64,000 bases of DNA. Source: Craurococcus roseus. GTDB lineage: Bacteria > Pseudomonadota > Alphaproteobacteria > Acetobacterales > Acetobacteraceae. Below the pieces are notes generated by a model. That model worked only from the letters and a program-made list of their open reading frames with translations, was not told the DNA's origin and did not search any database. A program made the translations under genes and the position numbers. The stretch is taken from assembly GCF_039523795.1 (NCBI RefSeq), contig NZ_BAAAFZ010000008.1:1-64000 (forward strand), given 5' to 3'. Position 1 is the first letter of the stretch; the number at the start of each line of letters is the position of its first letter. Of the stretch, positions 26,341 to 35,156 are shown piece after piece.

Positions 26341-26362
26341 CTATTGACCGAGAGGTCAATAG
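26341..26362. promoter_or_regulatory. Palindromic operator 1 for the TetR repressor
   Basis: Perfect 9-base inverted repeats, ctattgacc and ggtcaatag, are separated by gaga. The site lies 15 bases upstream of the tetR start codon, where binding would block its expression. Size and symmetry match TetR-family operators. Confidence 0.7.
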
Positions 26363-26378
26363 GCCCAGATGATGCTCG

Positions 26379-26400
26379 CTATCGACCGTCCGGTCCATGA
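26379..26400. promoter_or_regulatory. Degenerate operator 2, same design as operator 1
   Basis: ctatcgacc-gtcc-ggtccatga aligns with operator 1 in both half-sites and keeps the gacc/ggtc core with the same 4-base spacer. Its centre is 38 bases from that of operator 1. It ends 26 bases before the chosen ATG of the efflux adaptor gene (26427), so it could occlude that promoter or leader. Confidence 0.55.
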
Positions 26401-26426
26401 GCGAGACCGGGGGTTTCGGAGGTCCA

Positions 26427-27638
26427 ATGCCGGACCATAACTTGCCTTCCCGCAACCCAGCGCCGGAAACCGCCTCCCCACCGTCGGCTGCCCGGCCGCG
26501 GCGGCGCGGTCGCCGGGGGCTGCTGCTGGCCGCCCTCGCGGCGGGCGCGCTCGGGCTGGGTGGCGCGGCGTTGTGGTCCATGCGCGGTCCCGCGGTTTCC
26601 GGACGGGCGCCGTCGCTTCCCGCCGCAGAGCCGCCGCCGGCGCTGACCGTGGCCGTCGCCCCCGCCGTGGCGCGGCCGATGGCGCGCGCGGTGGTGGGCG
26701 ATGGCTCTGTCGTGGCCTGGCAGGAGCTGGTGGTCGGCGCCGAAGCGGGCGGCCTGCGCGTGGTCGAGGTGGCCGTGGAGGCAGGCGACCGGGTGCGGCA
26801 AGGCCAGCTCCTCGCCCGGTTGGAGGACTCGGTCCTCGCGGCCCAGCGCGACGCGGCCGAGGCCGGCGTCCGGGAGGCCGAGGCGGCGCTGCGCGTCGCG
26901 CAGCAGGATCTCGTGCGGTCCGTGGAGCTGTCCCGCGGCCAGATCGCGGCGCGCCAGACCCTGGAGCAGCGCGAGGCCGCCGAGCGGCAAGCGGTGGCGC
27001 GCTTGGCCGCGTCCCGCGCGCGGCGCGACGAGGCCGTGGCGCGCCTGGCGCAGACGCGCATCGTCGCGCCGACGGACGGCACCGTCTCCCGCCGCACCGC
27101 CCTGCTCGGGACCGTCGTGCCGATGGGCCAGGAGATGGCGCGCCTGATCCGCGACGACCGGCTGGAACTCGACGCCCGCGTGCCCGAACTCGACCTCGCC
27201 GCCGTGGAGCCGGGGCAGCGGGTGCGCGTGGTCCACGGCGAGCGGGAGGTCGAAGCGCGGGTGCGCGCCGTGGCGCCCACCGTGGCGCCGGAGACGCGCC
27301 TCGGCACGGTCCACGTGGCGCTGCCGCCCGACTCCGGGCTCCGCCCAGGCATGTTCGCCCGCGCCGAGATCCAGACAGAGGCGGCCACCACGTTGACCGT
27401 GCCGCAGGAGGCGTTGGTGTTCCGCGACGGCCGGCCGGCGGTGTTCGTGCTGACCGGCGAGGACCGCGTGGCGCTGCGCCCGCTCGCCGCCGGCCGCCGG
27501 CGCGAGGGCGTGGTCGAGGTGCTGGGCGGGCTGGCGCCGGGCGAGCGGGTGGTGGTGGCCGGCGCGGGCTTCCTCAGCGACGGCGACCGGGTGCGCTTGG
27601 CCAGCGCCGCCCCGGGCGGCGTCGCGGCGGCGCGGTGA
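26427..27638 (+). CDS. RND efflux periplasmic adaptor (HlyD/MFP family)
   Basis: 403 residues. I chose the ATG at 26427 because GGAGG (26418-26422) precedes it; an in-frame ATG ten codons earlier lies inside operator 2. After a cytoplasmic Arg-rich segment comes a single membrane anchor (GLLLAALAAGALGLGGAALW), then the biotinyl-lipoyl half (GGLRVVEVAVEAGDRVRQGQLLARLED), a helical hairpin, the second lipoyl half (ARIVAPTDGTVSRRTALLGTVV), and beta-barrel and membrane-proximal domains. It bridges the RND pump to an outer-membrane channel. It is followed after 13 bases by the pump gene. Confidence 0.92.
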   Translation: MPDHNLPSRNPAPETASPPSAARPRRRGRRGLLLAALAAGALGLGGAALWSMRGPAVSGRAPSLPAAEPPPALTVAVAPAVARPMARAVVGDGSVVAWQELVVGAEAGGLRVVEVAVEAGDRVRQGQLLARLEDSVLAAQRDAAEAGVREAEAALRVAQQDLVRSVELSRGQIAARQTLEQREAAERQAVARLAASRARRDEAVARLAQTRIVAPTDGTVSRRTALLGTVVPMGQEMARLIRDDRLELDARVPELDLAAVEPGQRVRVVHGEREVEARVRAVAPTVAPETRLGTVHVALPPDSGLRPGMFARAEIQTEAATTLTVPQEALVFRDGRPAVFVLTGEDRVALRPLAAGRRREGVVEVLGGLAPGERVVVAGAGFLSDGDRVRLASAAPGGVAAAR

Positions 27639-27651
27639 GCGGGGGCGCGCG

Positions 27652-30600
27652 ATGAAGACGCTCGCGTCCCAGGACCGCCGCAACATCTCGGCCTGGGCCA
27701 TCCGCAACCCGGTGGCCACGGCGGTCCTGTTCCTTTTGCTGACCGCGGCGGGGCTGTTCGCCTTCCCCGGCCTGCGCATCAACAACACGCCCGACATCGA
27801 CCTGCCGGCGGTGGTCGTCACCGTGGCCCAGCCCGGAGCGGCGCCGACCGAGCTGGAAACGCAGGTGACGCGCCGTGTCGAGGACGCGGTGGCCGGGCTC
27901 GGCGAGGTGAAGCACATCACCTCCACGGTGGTGGACGGCGCGTCCACCACGGCGATCGAATTCGTGCTGGGCAAGGATATCGACCGCGCCACCAACGACG
28001 TGCGCAACAAGGTGGCGCAGATCCGCTCCGACCTGCCGGCCGGCATCCGCGAGCCCGTCGTCACCCGCGTCGAGGTCACGGGCGGCGCCATCGCCACCTA
28101 CACCGTTTCCGCCCCGGGCCTTTCCGACGAGAAGCTGTCCTGGTTCGTGGAGGACACCATCGCCAAGGCGCTGCTGTCCGTCCCCGGCGTGGGGCAGGTG
28201 AACCGGGTGGGCGGCGTGGACCGCGAGATCCGGGTGGCGCTGCGGCCGGACCGGCTGCTGGCGCTCGGCATCACCGCGAACCAAGTGAACGAGCAGCTAC
28301 GCGCGGTGAACGTGAACCTGCCGGGCGGGCGCGGCACGCTCGGCACGGGCGAGCAGGCCATCCGGACGCTCGGCTCCGCCCTTTCGGTGCAGGAGCTGCG
28401 CGAGCGGCCCATCGTGCTGCCCGGCGGGCGCACGGCCCGCTTGCGCGAGATCGCCGAGGTGGAGGACGCGACCGCCGAGGTGCGCACCGCCGCGCGGCTG
28501 GACGGCCGGCCGGTCGTGGGCTTCGAGGTGCTGCGAACGCGGGAGTCCTCGGAAGTGCGCGTGGCCGCGGGCGTGGCCGCCCGCGTCAAGGCGCTGGAGG
28601 CGGAGCACCCGGGCGTGGAGATCCGCCGCGTCACCACGACGGTGGACTTCGTGCTGGCCGGCTACCGCGGCGCGATCGAGGCGCTGGCGATCGGCGCCGG
28701 GCTTGCTGTTCTGGTGGTGTGGATGTTCCTGCGCGACTGGCGGGCGACGGCCATCGCCTCGCTCGCCATGCCGCTGTCGCTCATCCCGACCTTCTTCGTG
28801 ATGCGGTGGCTCGGCTTCTCGCTGAACAACGTCACCCTGCTCGGGCTGACGCTGGTGGTGGGCGTGCTGGTGGACGACGCCATCGTCGAGATCGAGAACA
28901 TCGTCCGCCACCTGCGGGCGCGGGCGGACGGCAACGCGTTCGAGGCGGCGCTCGACGCCTCGGCCGAGATCGGGCTGGCGGTGGTGGCGACAACGGCGAC
29001 CATCCTCGCGGTGTTCGTCCCGGTCGCCTTCATGCCGGGCATCTCGGGCCAATTCTTCCGCCAGTTCGGCCTCACCGTCGCCGCCGCCGTGTTCTTCTCG
29101 CTGGTGGTGGCGCGGCTGCTGACGCCGCTGCTCGGCGCCTACTTCCTGAAGCCGAATCCGCGCCGAAGCGCTTCGGCCGAGGAGGTGGGCGACGGCCCGG
29201 TCGGGCGGCGCTACCTCGGCCTGCTCGGCTGGTGCCTGCGGCACCGTTGGGTGACGCTCGGCGGCGCCCTCGCCTTCTTCGCCCTTTCCGTCGCGCTGGT
29301 GCCCCTGATCCCGCGGGACTTCGTGCCGGCCGCCGACCGCGGGCGGTCGGCGCTCGCCATCGAGCTGGCGCCCGGCGCGACCCTGCCGGAGACGGAGGCG
29401 GTGGCGCAGGAGGCGACGCGCATCCTCAAGGCGCGGCCGGAGGTCGTCTCCGTCTTCGCCTCGCTCGGCACCCGCAGCACCGGCGGCACGGGCGGGCCGG
29501 CGCTCGGCAACACCACCAAGGAGGGCGAGCCGCGCACGGCCAACCTGACCGCGACCCTGGTGCCGCGCCGGGACCGGGGGCTGAGCCAGCAGGCCTTCGA
29601 GGCCGAGGTGCGGCCGGAGCTGGAGCGGCGCCTGCCGGGCGCGCGGGTGCGCTTCGGAGCGGACGGGCAGAGCGGCGCCAAGCTCGCCATCACGCTGGTC
29701 GGCGAGGACGCGGCTGTCCTGGCCGGGGCGGCGCGGGAGCTGGAACGGCAGATGCGCACCGTCCCGCAGCTCGCGGGGGCGCGCTCGACCGCTTCCCTCG
29801 CCCGGCCCGAGTTGCAGATCGTGCCGCGGGACGCGCGGGCGGCGGAATTGGGTGTGTCGCCACTGGCGATCGCGACCACCGCGCGCATCGCAACCGTGGG
29901 CGACATCGAGCAGAACTTGGCGCGTTTCAACCTGCCCGACCGGCAGATCCCGATCCGCGTCATGTTGGAGGAGTCGGCGCGCGACGACCTGGACCGGTTG
30001 CGGACGCTGCGCGTGGAGGGGCGGGCCGGCCTGGCGGTGCCGCTCGACGCGGTGGCGGAGGTGCGGCACGGCGCCGGGCCGGCGCAGATCGACCGCCTCG
30101 ACCGGGTGCGCAAAGCGACGGTGGAAGCGGAGCTGAACGGGCTGCCGCTCGGCGAGGCGACGCGGCTGGCGGCGGAACTGCCGGTCATGCGGAACCTGCC
30201 GGCCGGGGTGCGTGAGCGGTCCACCGGCGACAAGGAGGTGATGGCGGAGCTGTTCGGCGGCTTCGCGGTCGCGCTCGCCACCGGCGTCGGGCTGGTCTAC
30301 CTCGTGCTGGTCCTTCTGTTCGGCGGCTTCGGCCAGCCGCTGACCATCATGTCGGCGCTGCCGCTCTCGCTCGGCGGGGCGTTGATGGCGCTGCTGCTGG
30401 CGCAGAAGGCGCTCGGCGTCTCGGCGGTGATCGGCGTGCTGATGCTGATGGGCATCGTGGCCAAGAACTCCATCCTGCTGGTGGAGTACGCGATCGAGGC
30501 GCGGCGGGCCGGGCTCGGGCGCGGCGCGGCCTTGATGGAGGCGGCGCGGAAGCGGGCGCGGCCGATCGTGATGACCACCATCGCCATGACCGCCGGCATG

Positions 30601-30816
30601 GCGCACATCGCGGCCGGCGTGGGCACGGACTCCGAGTTCCGCGCGCCGATGGCGCTGGTCGTGATCGGCGGCCTGGTCACGTCCACCCTGTTGAGCCTGG
30701 TGGTTGTGCCGGTGGTTTACGCGCTGGTGGACGACGCCTGGGAGTGGATCGCCCGGCGCTTCCTGGGCCGGCGGCGCGCGGAGCCGGCGCGCGTGGCGGA
30801 GTCCGCGCGGGCCTGA
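27652..30816 (+). CDS. RND efflux pump, HAE-1 type inner-membrane transporter
   Basis: 1054 residues, the standard size. It has the N-terminal helix AIRNPVATAVLFLLLTAAGLFAF, two large periplasmic loops, and two sets of membrane helices. The proton-relay helix GVLVDDAIVEIENIVRHL carries the paired Asp residues seen in AcrB. The C-terminal set includes GVLMLMGIVAKNSILLVEYA and ARKRARPIVMTTIAMTAGM. It exports hydrophobic or amphiphilic compounds using the proton gradient, with the adaptor encoded just upstream. No outer-membrane TolC-like gene is in the operon, so the channel must come from elsewhere. Control by the divergent TetR repressor is likely. Confidence 0.94.
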   Translation: MKTLASQDRRNISAWAIRNPVATAVLFLLLTAAGLFAFPGLRINNTPDIDLPAVVVTVAQPGAAPTELETQVTRRVEDAVAGLGEVKHITSTVVDGASTTAIEFVLGKDIDRATNDVRNKVAQIRSDLPAGIREPVVTRVEVTGGAIATYTVSAPGLSDEKLSWFVEDTIAKALLSVPGVGQVNRVGGVDREIRVALRPDRLLALGITANQVNEQLRAVNVNLPGGRGTLGTGEQAIRTLGSALSVQELRERPIVLPGGRTARLREIAEVEDATAEVRTAARLDGRPVVGFEVLRTRESSEVRVAAGVAARVKALEAEHPGVEIRRVTTTVDFVLAGYRGAIEALAIGAGLAVLVVWMFLRDWRATAIASLAMPLSLIPTFFVMRWLGFSLNNVTLLGLTLVVGVLVDDAIVEIENIVRHLRARADGNAFEAALDASAEIGLAVVATTATILAVFVPVAFMPGISGQFFRQFGLTVAAAVFFSLVVARLLTPLLGAYFLKPNPRRSASAEEVGDGPVGRRYLGLLGWCLRHRWVTLGGALAFFALSVALVPLIPRDFVPAADRGRSALAIELAPGATLPETEAVAQEATRILKARPEVVSVFASLGTRSTGGTGGPALGNTTKEGEPRTANLTATLVPRRDRGLSQQAFEAEVRPELERRLPGARVRFGADGQSGAKLAITLVGEDAAVLAGAARELERQMRTVPQLAGARSTASLARPELQIVPRDARAAELGVSPLAIATTARIATVGDIEQNLARFNLPDRQIPIRVMLEESARDDLDRLRTLRVEGRAGLAVPLDAVAEVRHGAGPAQIDRLDRVRKATVEAELNGLPLGEATRLAAELPVMRNLPAGVRERSTGDKEVMAELFGGFAVALATGVGLVYLVLVLLFGGFGQPLTIMSALPLSLGGALMALLLAQKALGVSAVIGVLMLMGIVAKNSILLVEYAIEARRAGLGRGAALMEAARKRARPIVMTTIAMTAGMAHIAAGVGTDSEFRAPMALVVIGGLVTSTLLSLVVVPVVYALVDDAWEWIARRFLGRRRAEPARVAESARA

Positions 30817-30913
30817 CGCGCGCCGCCGCCTCCGGCTCCATGGCGCTTGCGCCGCGGCGGCCGCGAAGCGCACCCTGGGCGCAACGAAGAACGTCCAGGG
30901 AGGAGGAACCCCC

Positions 30914-31888
30914 ATGCTCACCCGCCGCCGTTTGGGCGCCGGCGCGGCCGGCGCCGCGATCGCCGCCCCTGCCCTCCTGCGCGCGCAGGCCCCCTGGCCG
31001 GGCGACCGGCCGGTGGAGGTCATCGTCCCCTTCCCGCCCGGCGGCGGCGTGGACATCATGACGCGCCTAGTCATGCCGCTGGTTGCGGCGCAGATCCCAG
31101 GGATGCGGCACGTCGTGTCCAACCGCGCCGGCGCCGCCGGGCAGATCGGGCTGGAGGCGACCTTCAACGCCGTGCCGGACGGCTACACGCTCGGCGCGAC
31201 CACCATCCCCGCGCACAACGCCATCCCGCTGGAACGGGCGGCGCGCTACCGGGCGATGGATTTCGCCTTCCTCGCCAACATCGTCGAGGACGCGAACTGG
31301 CTCTACGTGAGGGCCGACAGCCCGATCCGCACCGTGCAGGACCTCGTGGAACGGGCCAGGGCGCGGCCGGGCGGCCTTTCTTACGGCACCACGGGCGTCG
31401 GCAGCGACGACCACATCTTCATGCTGACCTTCGAGGCGTTGGCCGGCGTGCCGCCCCTGGTCCACATCCCCTTCGCCGGGGCGGCGCCGCTGATCCCGCA
31501 ACTCGCGGGCGGGCACATGGACCTGGCGGCCATCAACGTGAACGACGCCATCGGCATGGCGCGGGAGGGCAAGCTGCGCATCCTCGCCCAGGCCGCGGCC
31601 GAGCGGCAGCGCGAGGCGCCCGACGTGCCGACCTTCCGCGAACTCGGCCTCGACATCGTCCACGGCGCGTCCCGCGGCATCGTCGGCCCGCCCGGATTGC
31701 CGGCGGAGATCTCCGGGCGGCTGGAGCGCGCCTTCGCGGTCGCCCTGGCCGACGGCGGCTTCCAACGCGACGCGGAACGCAACGCCATGCCGCTGCGACC
31801 GCTGGTCGGGGCGGCGTACCGGGAGATGGCGGCCGGGGTGGACGCCAAGCTCAAGGAGCTTTGGCAGCAGCGGCCCTGGCGGGGGTAG
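30914..31888 (+). CDS. Tripartite tricarboxylate transporter receptor (Bug/TctC family)
   Basis: 324 residues with a twin-arginine-like signal (MLTRRRLGAGAAGAAIAAPALLRAQ) and the family opening VEVIVPFPPGGGVDIMTR. VVSNRAGAAGQIGLE fits the ligand-cradling loop. The ATG is preceded by a strong AGGAGGAA ribosome site. No TctAB genes accompany it, so like the receptor at 5861 it is an orphan. It lies about 100 bases after the RND pump gene but is unlikely to be part of that system. Organic-acid ligand unknown. Confidence 0.9.
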   Translation: MLTRRRLGAGAAGAAIAAPALLRAQAPWPGDRPVEVIVPFPPGGGVDIMTRLVMPLVAAQIPGMRHVVSNRAGAAGQIGLEATFNAVPDGYTLGATTIPAHNAIPLERAARYRAMDFAFLANIVEDANWLYVRADSPIRTVQDLVERARARPGGLSYGTTGVGSDDHIFMLTFEALAGVPPLVHIPFAGAAPLIPQLAGGHMDLAAINVNDAIGMAREGKLRILAQAAAERQREAPDVPTFRELGLDIVHGASRGIVGPPGLPAEISGRLERAFAVALADGGFQRDAERNAMPLRPLVGAAYREMAAGVDAKLKELWQQRPWRG

Positions 31889-31917
31889 GCGGGCGGCCAT
31901 CCGGGGGTTACGGTTGC

Positions 31918-31937
31918 GGAGGGCGGGCGCGCCCTCC
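31918..31937 (+). terminator. GC-rich hairpin after the TctC receptor gene
   Basis: The arms ggagggcg and cgccctcc pair perfectly over 8 bases around a 4-base loop, 30 bases after the stop codon. No U-tract follows, so a rho-independent terminator is only tentative. Confidence 0.35.
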
Positions 31938-32023
31938 ACCCGCACGTTCCGGAACCAAGCCGCGCGGCGTGCGTAACATTGTCCGGCATGGCCCGCGCTC
32001 GGCGGGCGTAGGAGGGACATCAC

Positions 32024-32137
32024 ATGCGCCAATGCTTCCTGGTGGTCATCAGTGCGCTGTCGTTGGCGGGCTGCATCAGCCTCAGCAGCAGCGATCCCAG
32101 CCCGCCGCCCCCGACCTACGTCGTCCCGGCCAGGTGA
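32024..32137 (+). CDS. 37-residue lipoprotein
   Basis: A short gene from the ATG at 32024, with GGAGGG just upstream (about 32011-32016). The product opens MRQCFLVVISALSLAGC, a compact signal peptide with lipobox LAGC (Cys at residue 17), followed by ISLSSSDPSPPPPTYVVPAR. It should be a small acylated envelope protein, in size like entericidin-type lipoproteins, with a Pro-rich tail. No function can be assigned. The coding call rests on the ribosome site and the well-formed lipobox. Confidence 0.6.
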   Translation: MRQCFLVVISALSLAGCISLSSSDPSPPPPTYVVPAR

Positions 32138-32254
32138 GACAGGGTTGGGCGAGGACGAGCGGCGCGGCCCGCCTCGCTTCCTTGCCGCCTTTCCGTTTAC
32201 CCGCGCGTGTCGGCTTGCCGGACGAACGGCGCGGTTCTGGCTGCGGCGGGCGGA

Positions 32255-33022
32255 TCATGGCACCGCCCGATGCGCCGGTGCGAGCGGCGTCCGCGCCAGC
32301 GCGGGCTGACGGCCGGCCGCGTCGGCAGCGGCCCTCGCGCGGCGCATGAGTTGGCCCGCGAAGAGGATCCCCGCGGGGGCGACGCCGGTTCCCGCCACGT
32401 GCAAGGCGTCCGCGACCCAGGTGTTGCAGGTGTAGGCGGCGCTGTAGCGGCGGGAGGTCGCGTAGAAGCGGCTGCCCGGGTACGGGCCGTCCGCCATGCG
32501 GCGGAACTCGCCGTCCTCCCGCAACTCGGCCTTGAGGAAGGCGCCCAGGCGGTCCAAACCCTCCTCCGCCACCGGCAGGACCACCACGTCCTTGGGAGGG
32601 AAGGCGGCCGGTGGCGGCGCGCGCAGCGCCGTCACCAGGATCACGCCCGGGCCGGGGATGAGGGCGGCGAGGGCGTCCGTGCTGCTCGGCTCCGGCTTGG
32701 TCCAATAGGCGCGCTCGCCGAACCCGAACAGGAAGTGCGTCGCGCCCGGGAAGTCTTGCGCCAGCGGGAGCAGGGCCGGCGGCAGGCGATCGGCGGGCAG
32801 GTCCACGTCGGTGTGCCAAGCGCGCGCGACGAGGTGGACCGCGCGCGTGCGCGCCCCGCCGGCGTCCGACCGCGGCAGCGATCCCGTGGCGCTGCACGAT
32901 GCGGCGGCGACCCCCGCGGCCGCGCAGCCCGCCAGCACCGACCGGCGACGGACGGGCGCGGCCCTCCCAGCCCGCCCTGCCCCGCGCGGCGGCGCGGCGG
33001 CGCTTCCCGGTGGAACCTTCAT
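32255..33022 (-). CDS. DUF2459 (TIGR02117-type) protein with lipoprotein-like leader
   Basis: 255 residues from the ATG at 33022; a longer in-frame start exists at 33142 but would hide the leader RRRSVLAGCAAAGVAAASC, which resembles a twin-arginine or lipoprotein signal. The body has VHLVARAWHTDVDLPAD, THFLFGFGERAYWTKPEPS, FYATSRRYSAAYTCNTWVA and DALHVAGTGVAPAGILFAGQLM, the DUF2459 pattern with conserved His/Cys residues reminiscent of papain-like peptidase folds. Some members are called urease-associated, but no urease genes are here. The activity is unknown. Confidence 0.8.
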   Translation of the reverse strand: MKVPPGSAAAPPRGAGRAGRAAPVRRRSVLAGCAAAGVAAASCSATGSLPRSDAGGARTRAVHLVARAWHTDVDLPADRLPPALLPLAQDFPGATHFLFGFGERAYWTKPEPSSTDALAALIPGPGVILVTALRAPPPAAFPPKDVVVLPVAEEGLDRLGAFLKAELREDGEFRRMADGPYPGSRFYATSRRYSAAYTCNTWVADALHVAGTGVAPAGILFAGQLMRRARAAADAAGRQPALARTPLAPAHRAVP

Positions 33023-33156
33023 TGCGAGTCCGGATGGCGTGGATCTTCCGATCACGCAAGGGTCGGCCGGGTTCCGCGTCCAAACTTTCTCCGTCGGCGG
33101 CGATCCGGCGGCGCTTCCCGGGCGTTGCTCGCCTGGACGCATAGAAGGGGACGGCT

Positions 33157-33474
33157 GTGGCCGAAGGCACGACCGAAGGATTGAAGAACTGGCTGGGCGG
33201 CGAGAAGACCGCGCGGCCTGCGAATGTAGGCCCGCACGAACGCGGGCAGGACCAGCACGACCCGAACGCCCCCGGGATCGATCCGCACCAGTACGAGCCG
33301 AAGCCGGGCGACAACAACAACCGCACGGATGCGGCGGCGCCGAAGGGGCCGGTGAACATCGGGGTCAAGGGCGCTTCCCCGGACGACGTGGCGGGGCCGG
33401 ACGCTGCCAAGGACGAGGTTCCGCAGGCGACCGGGCGCGGCGCCCGCGACTCGTCAAGCTTGCCGCAGGATTAA
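33157..33474 (+). CDS. Small hydrophilic, probably disordered protein
   Basis: 105 residues from a GTG start with GAAGGGG upstream. The sequence is nearly all polar or small residues (for example HERGQDQHDPNAPGIDPHQY and KPGDNNNRTDAAAPKGP), with no hydrophobic core, signal peptide or membrane segment. Such compositions occur in desiccation- or stress-related proteins, but I recognise no family. It is divergent from the DUF2459 gene and precedes murJ by about 85 bases; a short hairpin of five G and five C residues lies in that gap (33500-33513). Confidence 0.55.
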   Translation: MAEGTTEGLKNWLGGEKTARPANVGPHERGQDQHDPNAPGIDPHQYEPKPGDNNNRTDAAAPKGPVNIGVKGASPDDVAGPDAAKDEVPQATGRGARDSSSLPQD

Positions 33475-33558
33475 TTCTCGAACCAGGACGCGGGTTCTAG
33501 GGGGCGCTCCCCCAACCAATCGTTGCGGCGCGGCGGCGTTGTGCTTTACGACGCCCCG

Positions 33559-35124
33559 ATGTTGAAGGGCATCCTCACGGTCGGCGGCTGGACCATGGCC
33601 AGCCGCGTGCTGGGCTTCGTGCGCGACATCCTGATCGCGGCCCGGCTCGGCGCCGGGCCGGTTGCCGACGCCTTCTTCGTGGCGCTGCAACTGCCCAACC
33701 TGTTCCGGCGCCTGTTTGGCGAAGGCGCCTTCAACGCCGCCTTCATCCCGGCCTTCTCAGGCACCCTCGCCACTCAGGGCCCGCAGGCGGCGCGCGACCT
33801 GGCGGAGCGGATGCTGGCGCTGATGGCGGTGTGGCTGTCCTCGCTGGTGGTGCTCGGCATACTGCTGATGCCGCAGATCATGGCCTTGATGGCGCCGGGC
33901 TTCGCGGCGCTGCCGGACAAGCTCGCGCTCGCGGTCGAGCTGACTCGGATAACCTTCCCGTACCTGCTGTTCATCTGCCTGACAGCGCTCGTGTCCGGGG
34001 TGCTCAATGGGCTGGACCGCTTCGCCGCCGCCGCGGCGGCGCCGATCTTCTTCAACCTGATCTCCATGGCGGCCCTGCTCGGGTTGACGCCTTACGTGGC
34101 GACGCCGGCGCACGCGCTGGCCTGGGGCGTGACGGCGTCCGGCGTGGTGCAGCTCGGGCTGGTGCTCTGGGCGGCGGCGCGGGCGGGCATGGCGTTGCGC
34201 ATCCTGCGCCTGCCCACCCTGACCCCGGAGGTGCGGGCGGTGCTGCGCCGCATGGGGCCGGGCGTGCTCGGGGCGGGCGTCACCCAGCTCAACGTTGTGG
34301 TCGGCTTGATGATCGCCTCCATCCTGCCGGCGGGTGCGGTGTCCTACCTCTATTACGCGGACCGGATCGCGCAATTGCCGCTCGGCGTGATCGGCGCGGC
34401 GGTCGGCACGGCGCTGCTGCCGCTGCTGTCGCGCCAGCTCCGGGCGGGAGAGCGGCTTTCGGCCCACCGCAGCATGAACCGAGCGGTGGAATTCGCGCTG
34501 GTGCTCTGCCTGCCGGCGGCGGTGGGGCAGGCGGCGGCCGCGCTGCCGCTGGTGGAGACGCTGTTCCAGCGGGGCGCCTTCGGCCCGTCGGAAACGGTCG
34601 GGACGGCGGCGGCGCTGAGCGCCTACGCGCTGGGCCTGCCGGCCTTCGTGCTGGTGAAGGTCTTCGCGCCCGGCTTCTTCGCCCGAGGCGACACCGCGAC
34701 GCCGGTGCGGATCGGGGTGGCGACGGTGGCGGTGAACGTCGCCCTCAACCTGCTGCTGTCGAGCTGGTACGGCCATGTCGGGGTGGCGCTGGCGACCACG
34801 CTGTCCGCTTGGTTCAACGCGGTGATGCTCGGCGGGACCCTGGTGAAGCGGGGGCAGCTCCTACCCGACCGGCGGCTGCGGCGGCGGACGCCGCGGCTCC
34901 TCTTGGCGGCGCTGCTGATGGGGGGGGCGCTGTGGGCCGGGGAACGCCTGCTGTTCCCGGTGGCCTCGGGGCCACTGCGGTTGGCGGCGCTGGCCCTGTT
35001 GGTGGGTGGCGGCGCGGCGGTCTACTTCGGCGCCGCGCACCTGTTCCGGGGCTTCGACCTGCGCGAGTTCGGCGCCATCCTGCGGCGGCGGCGCCCGCCG
35101 GGCGCGGCGCCGGCGGCGGCTTGA
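33559..35124 (+). CDS. murJ: Lipid II flippase MurJ
   Basis: 521 residues from MLKGILTVGGWTMASRVLGFVRD. A longer start at 33523 would add an unlikely leader. The MOP-superfamily flippase signatures are present: DAFFVALQLPNLFRRLFGEGAFNAAFIPAF in helix 2 and loop, helices spaced through to residue 490, and YYADRIAQLPLGVIGAAVGTALLPLLS. About 14 membrane helices are expected. It moves the peptidoglycan precursor lipid II across the inner membrane. It is followed by trpS after 32 bases, a pairing common in Alphaproteobacteria. Confidence 0.94.
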   Translation: MLKGILTVGGWTMASRVLGFVRDILIAARLGAGPVADAFFVALQLPNLFRRLFGEGAFNAAFIPAFSGTLATQGPQAARDLAERMLALMAVWLSSLVVLGILLMPQIMALMAPGFAALPDKLALAVELTRITFPYLLFICLTALVSGVLNGLDRFAAAAAAPIFFNLISMAALLGLTPYVATPAHALAWGVTASGVVQLGLVLWAAARAGMALRILRLPTLTPEVRAVLRRMGPGVLGAGVTQLNVVVGLMIASILPAGAVSYLYYADRIAQLPLGVIGAAVGTALLPLLSRQLRAGERLSAHRSMNRAVEFALVLCLPAAVGQAAAALPLVETLFQRGAFGPSETVGTAAALSAYALGLPAFVLVKVFAPGFFARGDTATPVRIGVATVAVNVALNLLLSSWYGHVGVALATTLSAWFNAVMLGGTLVKRGQLLPDRRLRRRTPRLLLAALLMGGALWAGERLLFPVASGPLRLAALALLVGGGAAVYFGAAHLFRGFDLREFGAILRRRRPPGAAPAAA

Positions 35125-35156
35125 CCGGGCGGGCGCAGCGGGGGATTTCGGCGGCC

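Noticed and set aside
28297..31167. Very long open frame antisense to the RND pump gene
   Set aside because: In DNA this GC-rich, non-coding frames rarely meet stops; its translation is low-complexity His/Arg/Gln-rich and mirrors the codons of the real pump gene.
33500..33513. G5/C5 hairpin before murJ as a terminator
   Set aside because: The stem is only five pairs with no U-tract; common by chance at this GC content.
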